From: Taudactylus pleione
Taxonomy: Eukaryota; Chordata; Amphibia; Anura; Myobatrachidae
Assembly: GCA_031769625.1 (NCBI GenBank)
Contig: JAUIMM010000637.1
Coordinates: 4,040,501-4,104,500 of the forward strand
Length of the DNA stretch: 64,000 nucleotides
Direction: 5' to 3'
The notes beneath the pieces were generated by a model. The model made no database searches and had not been told where the DNA came from. It worked only from the letters and a program-made list of their open reading frames with translations. This document shows positions 22,518 to 32,440 of this stretch, one piece after another; positions within the stretch are counted from its first letter, which is position 1; each line of letters starts with the position of its first letter. A program made the translations under genes and the position numbers.

Positions 22518-24049
22518 TCAGCAGTCCAAAAATATACTTTTCTGTACAGGTGTGAGGTGTGACACCATATTTACATATATCTTGGACTGTGCTAAAAAAA
22601 AATATTATATTAGTTGTAAAATGAGAGTTTTTTCTATAGTTAAGCTATGCTACTTACAGTTTGCATTATGGGAATACAGTACTTCCCATTCTAACAATAT
22701 TGAGAATGACAGATTTCATAAACCTTATTATTTTAAATCCTCTTTCTGAAGTCATTATATTATGTGTTTGATAAGTTTGACTAAAGTTACCCGCAAAATC
22801 TAATTGTAAAATCGGACAATTCTGCACAATTCGTCAGTGGGATCAGTAGATCTGTACAATTCAGATCTTCCTGTGTGCGGTGAGTCGCTAAAATTCAACG
22901 GCAATTATTTTATGTGAAAAGCGAAATAGAACTGTACGGCGTGAAATTGAAAGTCTATCAATGCGGTCGCCAAGTTTATTAATTTAATCCAAAAAGAAAA
23001 AAAACACATAACTACTGGGCAGATTTTGCAAGTTTGGCCACAAACTCTCAGATCTGTAACGTGATGTTTTTCCGGACTCCTGGTGAGTCTAACGGGAAGA
23101 GTTCAACAGTTCATACACTGCAGATAAAAGGGGAATATCATCCTATATAAGTTTACCACATTTTCCAATGTATTTATTTAAATAGATTTAAATGGTACGC
23201 AAATACAGTGAAGGAATTTACTATATAAATCCAAGTAAGCCTTTTAGTATGCGTGAAAGTCCTCTAAAATACATCTTATCAGGATTTATTTTATTATACT
23301 TAAATTCACTTAAAACATGTTTTTTTTTTTTTATAATGTACTGAAGCTTTTAACGCACCCTGTAAAACAAGTGCAGTAAACAATATTCAGTATACTTTAA
23401 GTATCTCTGCATAATGTTCCTGAAAAGAATGGTGCTCTTGAAATGTAGAGTTGAGGATCACCAATCTCTGCTCCCCTCCAAATTCTACTGCCCAACTTGA
23501 AAAGGAAGATAAGTTTGGATTTCATTCTAAAGCTTACAACTGTTTGACAACTTAAAATACGTCCTTTCAACCGTAAATTACATGTAGCTATTAAATCCTT
23601 TGCCCCCTTCCCCTCTGTGCCCTCTGAAGCCTCAAGGACAAAGGGCTTGCCTGCCTGAAAGATGCTTCTCTGTAGGATTAATCAGCTTTTGTTGACAAAA
23701 TACAAATTAAAACTTTTTTTTTTTTACCAACAACTCCTCCTACTCAGCTGGGATCGGCACACAAGGGGCTAACTTTATTATCACCCCAGCATAATGAGAG
23801 TGTTTAATTATTAACACTGCTGAACACAGTGTCTATCTGGATTATCAATTAAAAATCTCTTCTGAATACAAAACAGCTTAAATGGCATTTAAACAAATTT
23901 CAGGGAAATGTGAGTATTGTATTTAGCTGAAATACTGTATAACCTTATAGCCCCTGAGTACTTGCTAAGTATAATTTGCTATTTGGCCAATGTACTATAA
24001 TATGCAACTGTTTGGCTGAACCCACCCACCACATAAATAATATATGGAG
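22518..24049. other. AT-rich unique-looking DNA, no gene
   Basis: No MITE-like palindromes and no coding frame above about 65 codons. The 23640-23960 part is free of obvious repeats and could hold a conserved non-coding element, but that cannot be judged from one sequence. Confidence 0.45.
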
Positions 24050-24176
24050 AAGCTGTAGCTGAACTTCGGGAGAGATAAAGTGGAAAAGTTGCCATAGCAA
24101 CCAATCAGCTTCTAACTGTCATCTTATAAACAGCACGTTAGAATTCCATTGGTCGCTATGCCAACTGCTCCACTTT
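24050..24176. mobile_element. Decayed MITE related to family 2
   Basis: It contains gagagataaagtgg, ccaatcagcttctaactgtc and an inverted counterpart ending gctccacttttt. The termini are too worn to place exactly. Confidence 0.5.
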
Positions 24177-24710
24177 TTGGGGGCAATGTACTAAGCCTTG
24201 AAGAGAGATCAAGTGGACGGAGATAAAGTACCAACCAATCAGCTCCTAACTGTCACTTTACCGGCAGTGTTTGAAAAGTGACAGTTCAGAGCTGATTGGT
24301 TGGTACTTTATCATACCTCCCAACATTTCAAAACCCCAAGGAGGGACAGGTCGCGCGGCGAAGGCGAGCGCCGCCAGAAAGGGGATGTGGCTTATGGGAA
24401 AGGGGTGGAGACTATGTAAAATGGGGCGGAGCCTCACGGTTTCCCCCGTTTTCGTCACTTTGGGGGCGAACCCAGCACTCTCTGAGATGCTGGGCAGCCC
24501 CCAGGCAGTCCTTACACATGAGAACAGATGCCGTGCTGCACACCCGCTGCCAGCGGTTTGTGCTCTCCCCAACTCCCCCCCCCCCACCGCGGGACACTGC
24601 GGCCCGCAGGTGGGATAGCGGGGCAGTCCCAGAAAACGGGACTGTCCCACTGGATGCGGGACAGTTGGGAGGTATGCTTTATCTTTCTCCAAGGCTTAGC
24701 ACATAGATAT
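24177..24710. mobile_element. Family 2 MITE split by another MITE
   Basis: The outer element begins ggggcaatgtactaagcc and ends ccaaggcttagcacatag. It is interrupted in its right arm, between tggtacttta and tctttctcc, by the element at 24313-24675. Confidence 0.88.
24313..24675. mobile_element. Inserted MITE with atacctcccaac ends
   Basis: The ends atacctcccaac and gttgggaggtat are perfect 12-bp inverted repeats. The repeat ctttatc flanks both sides (24306-24312 and 24677-24683), one base off an 8-bp match, so a hAT-like origin is possible but not certain. The body is GC-rich with hairpins such as gcgggacagt/actgtcccac near the right end. Open frames on both strands lack domains. Confidence 0.88.
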
Positions 24711-25250
24711 CTATCTCTCTCAAAGGTTTGAGACATCTTCCCTATAGATAATTGCAGTGAATATTTGTTTACAACAGGAACATGATAAGTGTATAAACAA
24801 ACACGGCCTTCTTTGCGGAACTTTTCTCGAAGGGACAAGTGTAGGGGATTCACAACATCGCAGATTTGCAAATGGGGTCATCATCGTGTGAGTTACATCA
24901 TTAGACCACGCCCACTGGTGCGCAGCAGTGACACACATCACATTGTGAGACAGCGGAGGCGAGGCCTAATGGGCGAGAATTGCGTCATCATGGTCAAGCC
25001 CATCGGTCATAACGACCGATCATCGGTGCCTTTGTCAACCCTGCGGATAGTAAATCTACCCCTTTGGTTTTTTAATGTATGAGAACAGCAGCAGAAGATA
25101 TTCAATGGAAAAAAAAAAGTTTACCAATTCAATAAAGCATTTTTTTCACTTGGGAATTATTTTAAAGTATATATACTTGGGGAATGAAGTCATTATGTCA
25201 ACAGTCACAATGTCAATAGGACATGTCAGGCTATGGGTATGTGATCGTGG
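24711..25250. other. No gene recognised
   Basis: No domain-bearing frame. The segment 24880-25060 is CpG-containing and carries several short inverted repeats (for example gaccgat/atcggtc near 25010). Confidence 0.45.
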
Positions 25251-26060
25251 CGCTGATAATGCCGGCGGTTAGAATGCCGGCAGCATAGTCCCGACGGTGG
25301 AAATCCCGGCGCATATAGGTAAGTATTCTAACCCTACCACTAACCCTAACCCTCCCGCTGCCTAACCCTCTGCTCCCACATCCTAACCCTAACCCCCCCC
25401 CTGCAGCCTAACCTTCCCGTACCGCAACCTATCCCCATAGTGCCTAACCATAACCCTCCCGCTGCCTAACCCTCCGATCCCACATTCTAACCCTAACCTC
25501 ACCCCTTCCGCAACCTAACCCTCCCGTCCCACAGCCTATCCTTCCCCCTTGTGCCTAAGCCTATCGCTCTCCCTAGTGCCTAAGCCTAACCCTCCGCTCC
25601 CACATCCTAAACCTAACCGCTTCTCCCTCCGCAGCCTAACCCTAACCCTCCCGTCCCGCAGCCTATCCCTCCCCCTAGTTCCTAACCCTAACCTTCCCGC
25701 TGCCTAACCCTAACCTCCCCCCTTCCACAGCCTAACCCTCCCGTCCCGCAGCCTATCCCTCCCCCTAGTGCCTAAGCCTAACCCTCCGCTCCCACATCCT
25801 AAACCTAACCGCTCCGCAGCCAAACCCTCCCGTCCCGCAGCCTAACCTGTCCCGCAGCCTATCCCTCCCCCTAGTGCCTAAGCCTAAGCCTCCGCTCGCA
25901 CATCCTAAACCTAACCGCTCCCCCCTCCGCAGCCTAACCCTCCCGTACCGCAGCCTATCCCTCCCCCGTGCCTAACCCTAGCCCTAATACTCACCGTTGG
26001 GATGTCAGTGGTCGGGATGCAGCATTGTCTGTGCTAGGATGGTGACTACATCTCCATGTC
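25251..26060. repeat. Element filled with TAACCC-like array
   Basis: The flanks are rich in ccggc/gtcccgac dyads, with inverted partial ends (ggtaagtattctaac at 25318 against gctaatactcacc at 25983). Between them is a degenerate tandem array of units of roughly 100-130 bp, such as gcctaaccctccgctcccac and cccgcagcctatccctcccc, in which CCTAACCCTAACC recurs. About six units are visible. It is not a pure telomeric array. Related elements lie at 26440, 27525 and 61494. Confidence 0.8.
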
Positions 26061-26439
26061 AGGGTTAGGGTTAGGCTGCAGATAGAGTTAGGCTGCTGTT
26101 AGAGGTTGCTGTAAAAACGCTATGTCGAAACACCGACTGTCGACATGCACAGTTTCCGCATTATGACTATTTCAACATTTAGACCATGCTGACATTCCGA
26201 ATGTCGACTTTATATAGCACACTCATTTTTTTTCTATTTTTTTCCCCATAATGGTGGGTTTTCAGCTCCACTGCACATGTGTGAACAGGCTAGCCATGTC
26301 ATGTATGTGCCTATCCCTGGCCTGCGGGCTGGCCAGGAGAAGCGGTAAGATAAGCCATACTGGCCAGAATCGTTCAGCTGTCCCAGTGGAATCTTATTGA
26401 TAAATCATGGTGATAGAAGATTTTCCATCGTATTAAGCA
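26061..26439. other. No gene recognised; old repeat debris
   Basis: Short cgac/gtcg dyads (26120-26210) resemble the subterminal parts of the neighbouring TAACCC-type elements. Nothing else is recognisable. Confidence 0.4.
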
Positions 26440-26940
26440 ACGGAATCGGTATGAAATACCGCCGGACGGAAGACCGGCAGTGAATAGACCGACTGGTAAG
26501 TATTTAACTATTTACTAACGTAACCCCCCCTAACTCTCCCTTAGGAGTGCCTAACCCTAACTTCCCCCCCAAGTGCCTAACCCCCCCTGTAAGTGCCTAA
26601 ACCTAACCCCCTTTCCCCGCAGCCTAAACCTAAGTCTCTCGGGGGGTGCCTAACCCTAAACTCCCCCCGGGGTGCCTAACCCTAATCCCCCCTTCCCCTA
26701 GCCTAACCCTCCCAGGGGGTGCCTAACCCTGTCCCACCTGGGAGCCCCTAACCCTAACCTAACCCTCCCCCACCGCACCCGCCACCCAGCTTACCTTCAA
26801 TCGGTATTTCGGACTCCCAGCGTAGGTAAAATGACAGGCGTCAGGATTTCGACACCTGTCATTAAACCCTGCCGGGATTAGACAGTCGGGATGCCGACGG
26901 TCAGCATTTGGACGGTTGGCATCCCGACTGCCACCCGTTT
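26440..26940. repeat. Second TAACCC-like element
   Basis: The left part (gaataccgccggacgg-type dyads, then ggtaagtatttaac) and right part (cggtatttcggactccc, then cagtcgggatgccgacgg) bracket an array of gtgcctaaccctaa with C-runs. Confidence 0.75.
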
Positions 26941-27524
26941 TTATTAGGTAAGCGTATGTCTCTGTGACAGATAAGGAGCAGCATTTGTGTAACTCTCATT
27001 AGTTGTTGTTGTGTGTTTGATTTTTTCTATTTTCTCCTCATAGGTGCTGAAATGATTCTTGCTTGCCCACAATAAAAAACACGTTTTCAATGTGAATCTA
27101 GACCCGACCTTAGTTAAACTTTAGAATTTTTCCTAAAGCTTGTTGGTGGATGTGTGGGTGTGTAGGGAAAACTGCTGAACTCAACAGCTTAGCTCAAATT
27201 GAAGCCTCGAAAAAGATGATCGCAGCTGAGACCTTTCCAATACTTTATGTGGTCTGCGGCCTATGTTTAACAGATCATTTATATATCACATCATGAAGAA
27301 ATATTCTCCGTTTATTTTCAGTGTCATCTGACGTTTTGCTCGATCTCTAGACTGTAGGTGTCAGGACGTGAACTGGAGCTATTTGCAGAGGCTGCGCAGT
27401 GATGTCAGCAATAAGCCCTTTCATATTTGAATTTTAGCTTTTTTTTTTCCTTCTTCAAACAAACCACCGTGTGTTATCTTCTAACAGGAGGAAGCTGCTG
27501 GAGAGTCTGTGTGGGAGGGGTTGA
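26941..27524. other. No gene recognised
   Basis: Unique-looking AT-rich DNA between two TAACCC-type elements, with no frame of interest. Confidence 0.45.
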
Positions 27525-27850
27525 GTTTGAAATCCCGGCTGTCGGGATGCCGCTGGTCAGAATACAGATAGCGGCTTCCCGACAGCCAGAATCCCGACAC
27601 CCATAGGAACGAACGGTAAGTGTTTTCCTAACCCCTACCCTAACCCTCACTCCCCGGTGCCTAAACTTAACTTCCGCCCCTAGGGCCTAAACCTAACCTC
27701 TCCCTCCCCGCACCCTAATCCTAACACTCCCTTCCCGGTGCCTAACCCTGACCCTCCCCCTAGTACCTAACCCCTAACCCTAACCTCCCCCTAACACCCC
27801 GATACTTACCTTTGGGATGCCGAGGGTCGGGATACTGGTGCCGGGATCCG
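27525..27850. repeat. Third TAACCC-like element
   Basis: It has a left dyad region (ccggctgtcgggatgccg), then ggtaagtgttttcctaac, then gcctaaccctgaccctcccc-type units, and a right end with ttgggatgccgagggtcggg. Confidence 0.75.
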
Positions 27851-28210
27851 ACCATACATGTCTACTCTCCCGGGAATCGCTGGAGGCTCCCGATTTTTCA
27901 GGTAACCCTCCCGCACCCCCGGAAGAGTAGGCATATCTTCCGCATCCCGCCCACTTTCTAGTGAAGTGGGCAGGATGGGGAGATTTTACCTGGAATTTTC
28001 GGGTCCATAGGGAAGGGGCGGGGCTAAATGGCGCAATCGCATCATTTAGCCATACCCCCTCCTAACGGACCCACGGATCGCGGGGGTTTTCTGTAACGAA
28101 GGGCGGTGCCTAATGCCGTCTATCATCTGGCCCCGCCCCCCAAAGAGGAGAGCAGCAGGTCCCCTCCTTCTGCTCCTGGAAAGCTGCCCAGGAATGTCGG
28201 TAAGTATGAT
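27851..28210. repeat. Dispersed GC-rich repeat (family G)
   Basis: This is the most complete copy of the family seen at 4944 and 13605. It begins tctactctcccgggaatcgc and contains agtgaagtgggcaggatggg and a gaaggggcggggctaaatgg segment. The 70-codon frames on both strands are repeat shadows. Confidence 0.7.
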
Positions 28211-28384
28211 CCTGACCTGTCGGGATATCGGCGCCAGTATTTAGACCTTCGGGATCCTGTTTGGGAGTGTATGTGTGTTCCTTTGGTGGGGAATAGCATG
28301 GTACAATTCTCGGAAGTGGCATAGGAATGTGGTTATCACCGAGAATTTCAGGTGCCCATTATTGGCAGAGCAGGGAGGGCAGGA

Positions 28385-28677
28385 GGGACCATGGAGTGAT
28401 ATAAGGTCAGAAGATGTAAAGGTGATGGAGTGGTTGATGGCCTTGTAGGTGAGGGTGAAGAGTTTGAATTTGATTTAATAGGAAACGGAGAGCCAGTGAA
28501 GAGATTAGGGGTTAGTGGAGTGATGGTAAACAAAAATCAGTCCTACTATGCACTAAAAATGGACTGCAGGATAGAGAGACAGGAGAAAAGAAGACCAGAC
28601 AGGAGATGATTGCTGTAGTCGAAGTGGCAGATAATTAGAGTGGATGAGAGTTTGGTAGTGTAATAGGTGAGAAAGAT
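28385..28677 (-). pseudogene. Diverged L2 LINE fragment
   Basis: The run ggccttgtaggtgagggtgaagagtttgaa...gagccagtg aligns with 20918-20978, and gctgtagtcgaagtggcag with the ggtagtcgagcgg region at 21105. It is a more decayed piece of the same LINE type in the same orientation. It ends where the MITE at 28678 begins. Confidence 0.7.
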
Positions 28678-29563
28678 CTTAGAGATAAAGCGGATAGAGA
28701 TAAAGTACCACCCAATCAGCTCCTAACTGTCATTTTTCAAACACAACAGTCTGTAACATGGCAATTAGGAGCTGATTGGTTGGTATTTTATCTCCATCCA
28801 CTTTATCTCCCTCCAAGGGGCCTATTCATCAACACTAAAAAAAATCGATGGAGGTAATTAGGCTTAGAACTCGCATGGAGTTCTACCTAATTACCGGAGG
28901 AATCCATCATTCCTCCTCTCCATCAGTATCTATTCCGAAAAGCCGTCATTTTTGTGATGAGAACGTTTCAGGAAATAGATAATTATCCCTCTCTACTCTA
29001 CCTTACCGCAGCTGTAATCAGTGCTGCGCATGCGCTGTTACGTTCACAAAAGCAGCGCTGATTACAGCAGCAGTAATTCTGTGTGTCCCCCAACCCCCCC
29101 TTCCTCAGCTCCCCTCTCCCACCTACCTGGCTGCCTGTCACAGGCTGCAGCCACGGACCCCGACCTCCTGTCTGAAGAATTTTTTTTATTGTTTTTTCAA
29201 ACTTTATTTATTTTTTAACTTTACTGTGTTCTGCCGGGAGAACACAGTCAGAGCAGCGTCCGGATCCGGAGAAGGCACCAGAGAGCGATGGAGGGAGCCG
29301 GAGGAGAACCTGCCCAGCTGAAAGCAGGTAAGTATATCCCGCTATACACCACCTGAGAGTGTCGGATAGTAACACCATCAAATTCCGAAAAATACATAAT
29401 TTTCGGAGTTTGATGAATAGCAGGCGGACGTAACCAGGAGATATCAGTGATACCTCCTATATTAAGTGTGTTAATGAATACAAAAAAAGGGTAATTAAGG
29501 AAAATGCCCTTGAAACCGTTATTTTAGTGTTGATTAATAGGCCCCCAAGTCTTAGTACATTGA
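28678..29563. mobile_element. Family 2 MITE split by a second MITE
   Basis: The outer MITE has the core aatcagctcctaactgtcat and its inverse, and resumes after the insertion as aagtcttagtacattgac. Its left terminus is damaged. Confidence 0.8.
28817..29547. mobile_element. Inserted multi-hairpin MITE
   Basis: The ends gggcctattcatcaacacta and its inverse tagtgttgattaataggccc give a terminal inverted repeat of about 23 bp; ccaag flanks both sides. Internal stem-loops are taattaggcttagaactc/gagttctacctaatta (28855-28893), ggaggaat/attcctcc (28896-28916) and gcagctgtaatcagtgctgc/gcagcgctgattacagcagc (29008-29071). It is non-coding. Confidence 0.85.
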
Positions 29564-30519
29564 CCGCGAGTAAAGTCTTGCTTGAGTGAGGGGTGATGTT
29601 AGATGGTCATGAAGAGAGTGACAGGAGAGAAAGCCACTCAAGTAGCTTGGACTTGGAGAAGAATTGAAGGAAAGAATTTAGGTAGTTGAAAAGAGGGGCA
29701 GGATAAAAATTTTTTTTTGAGGATTATTTAAAGCAGGGATGGGGAACCTCAGGCCCGGGGGCCGTATAATGCAACTGGAATCATTTGGTCTGGCCCTTGG
29801 AGCTTTTTTCTGCTAGCCTCATCTGGCTATCAGGGTGCCTAGAATGGCACCCTGCAGCCAGAATCTATGCAGCAGTGCCGCCTGGATCGTCCTTATGGCG
29901 CTTCAGATGGTCACACCGCTGCCTTTACAGCATCCTCTGGATGCTCAGGGCTTTGCTGTAATCACCGGCGATTGTGGTCCCGCCCCATGTGACCTCACAG
30001 GGAGGGGGCGTGGCCTGCACCTGGCCAGCAAATAATGTTATATATATCAAAATGGCCCAAGGCTGAAAAAAGGTTCCCCACGATTTAAAGGATGAGCATA
30101 AGATGCCAGCTTAGAGGGAATATTTGATGCCAGAAGGCATTGTGTAAGACTAAGCGAAGGGATAGGGCTGAGTGGACAGGTAAAGGACTAGAAGATGACA
30201 GAAGAGCATGGACCTAGTACCTAGATACAGGAAGGGGGAGAACAGATGGCAATGTTAGGCACAGTTGGCGGATGTAAACAAACTGAGTAGAGCAAGGAAG
30301 GAGACAAATTCTTGATGGATGGTGAAAATTTTGGTGATGAAGAGGGTTTCAAAGTTGCTAGGCAAGAGGAGGATCATGGATTGGGCAGAGGAGGAGGTTA
30401 CACGGGGCAAATATGTGACAAGTTTTGGATGGCTGGCTGGAAATAAAAGAATTCAAGGTTTGTTTAATGACAGAAAGTTCAAAGCTGTAAGAAGAAAGAC
30501 TACATTTAATAGGTATTAA
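29564..30519. other. Purine-rich DNA around a hAT MITE, no gene
   Basis: The stretches 29564-29725 and 30091-30519 are purine-rich on the plus strand and similar in style to the minus-strand L2 text, but I could not align them. No domain-bearing frame is visible. Confidence 0.4.
29734..30082. mobile_element. Charlie-like hAT MITE
   Basis: The left end cagggatggggaacct and right end aggttccccacg are inverted relatives. A perfect 8-bp duplication, atttaaag, flanks it (29726-29733 and 30083-30090). The text cccgggggccgtataatgc near the left end is typical of Charlie-group MITEs. It is non-coding. Confidence 0.92.
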
Positions 30520-31118
30520 GGGCCTGATTCAGAGCCGGACGCAATTAGCGCTCGCTCGTTCAGAAAAAGGGGGTGGCTATTCAAATGAACCGTTCGCTCT
30601 TTGTGGTCTGTTGCCGCCTCCATGTCTGAACGAGCGAACAAAACATGCGTTCGTTTATTTGAAAAATAACGCCACCTGGCCGCTCGCATCATACGTCATG
30701 TCCGCTATTTATTAGATTAATCGAGTACATCGAACAGCGTATGAACTGCTCGCTATTCTTGTGGTTGGTTTTTCCTACCACTATATTGCGAGCAGTTCTG
30801 ACTATAAAATAACCCAGTGACGTGGTCAATGACGCTGCTGTATTAATTATGCACACCCATAAAACGCCCGCTTTGACCTTTAAGCACGCCTGCGTTCTGA
30901 TCTCCACTCCCCGTTTTCAAACACCTTCCCCTGTTACCACCCACATACGCCTCATTCTGTCACTCAAAATAGCAGGCATTCGCTATATAGCGAACAAACG
31001 ATTTTCGGCCGAACTGACTGGTTCGGCATGCGTATTAAAAACCGTACGCATGCGCAGATGTGCAAACATCGCTCTGAACGAGCGTACTGCCGCTTACGAG
31101 CGGCTCTGAATCAGGCCC
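30520..31118. mobile_element. Harbinger-like MITE
   Basis: The ends gggcctgattcagagccg and cggctctgaatcaggccc are inverted complements. The trinucleotide TAA flanks both sides, fitting the 3-bp duplications of PIF/Harbinger elements. The interior contains an inverted pair gaactgctcgctatt/attgcgagcagttc around 30738-30797 and gcatgcg dyads near 31025-31055. The element is about 90% similar to 42940-43539 and, inverted, to 55573-56171. The 95-codon frame inside is not coding. Confidence 0.85.
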
Positions 31119-31307
31119 TAAGTCAGAAAGACAGCTAATAATAGCACTCAGTAGTACGGGAACACTTTTGCAAGTAATGTATCTGCTTGGACTGCCACTG
31201 CTGGGGTTTAGAGCACTGCAGGCTGAGAGTGGTGGCAGGGGCAGCATTGCCAGGGGTGAAGCAAGAGTGTAGTTGAAGAGAAGACAGCTGAAGTTCAAAA
31301 TGACAGA

Positions 31308-31495
31308 GGGGTCTATTTAGTAAGCAGTGTTAGGAGACAGAGTGAAAAGTGATAAGGTGCCAGCCAATCAGCTCCCAACTGTCATTTTTCAAACACAGCC
31401 TGTGAGATGACAGTTGGGAGCTGATTGGCTGGCACCTTATCACTTCCTTATCACTTTTCACTCTGTCTCCTAACACTGCTTAGTAAATAGACCCC
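31308..31495. mobile_element. Hairpin MITE, family 1
   Basis: It runs from ggggtctatttagtaagc to gcttagtaaatagacccc. The core ccaatcagctcccaactgtc is inverted in the second half. It is almost fully self-complementary. Confidence 0.92.
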
Positions 31496-31907
31496 TAAAT
31501 CTTTAAATTCTTGGAAAATAAGATTCCTTTTCTCCATACTCAATAGGATGCGGTCCAAAAAAAAGATCTGCTTGCTTCTTGCAGTGGAAATTAAGACTGT
31601 CCCACCGAAAATAGGACAGTTGGGGGCTGTGCATAATTTTGGGCTTTCTCATAGGATATAATACCACACACTTGTTTCCAGGTTTCCGATCCTTTGTGAT
31701 TGTAAGCTTTGGGAGGAAAATTACTGCTTGGGGAGTAGCAGTATATTATACGACCTATGTTTACTCAACTGGAATAGGTACATCTGCACAAGGTCATGTA
31801 TTCAACCGTGAGTGAGCTCTGGTATTTCAGCTGGATATTAATAATCCCATTCAATTGTATGCAAAATGACTGTGCAAGATGGTGAGTACTCTTCAAACTG
31901 GGACAGG
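31496..31907. other. No gene recognised
   Basis: Spacer left of the intact hAT insertion. A gactgtccc/ggacagt pair near 31595-31620 suggests a remnant of the atacctcccaac family. Confidence 0.45.
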
Positions 31908-32075
31908 ATATAAACTAGGGGTGAGCGGGTTCGGATTTCTGAAATCCGTACCCCCCCGAGCCCCCCCGATCCGAGTCCGATCCGAGTCAGGCTCGACTTT
32001 TCCCGCCTGACTCGGATCTGAAATCGAGGCAAAACGTCATCATCCCGCCTTCCGAGTCTCGCGGGTTTTGGATCC

Positions 32076-32083
32076 TATATAAG
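32076..32083 (+). promoter_or_regulatory. TATA box of the hAT element
   Basis: TATATAAG sits 160 bp inside the left end. An initiator-like ctcactc lies at 32106-32112, placing a likely start at about 32109, 33 bp downstream, the usual spacing. It would drive the transposase across the tandem array. Nothing in the sequence shows how it is controlled. Confidence 0.6.
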
Positions 32084-32151
32084 GTACCCGCGTCGGCGCC
32101 ATTTTCTCACTCGGCTGTGGACAGTGAAGAGGGAGGGTGGGAGTTAGGGCT

Positions 32152-32184
32152 GTGTAGTGTAGTGTAGTGTAGTGTAGTGTAGTG
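32152..32184. repeat. GTGTA pentanucleotide run
   Basis: About seven GTGTA units occur just downstream of the predicted hAT transcription start, probably in the 5' untranslated region. Confidence 0.85.
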
Positions 32185-32440
32185 CTGCTGTTGTCCACTA
32201 CTTCAAAGTCCATAGGGGCTGGCTGTGTTGTGCTGTGCTGCTGTTGTTAATAGGGGCTGTGTCCACTACTTCAAAGTCCATAGGGGCTGGCTGGACTGTG
32301 TTGTGCAGTCAGTTCTCCATAGGGGCTGTGTCCACTCCAAAGTCCTGTGCAGTGTCCCAGTCCTAAAGGAGTGCTGTAGTGTTGTCCAGGGGGTGCTCTG
32401 TCCATCAGGGGTGCTCCCCCCAAGTGCTAAAAAAATAATA

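Noticed and set aside
25320..25995. True interstitial telomere array
   Set aside because: The TAACCC units are interrupted, embedded in longer irregular repeats, and bounded by element-like dyads seen at three other places.
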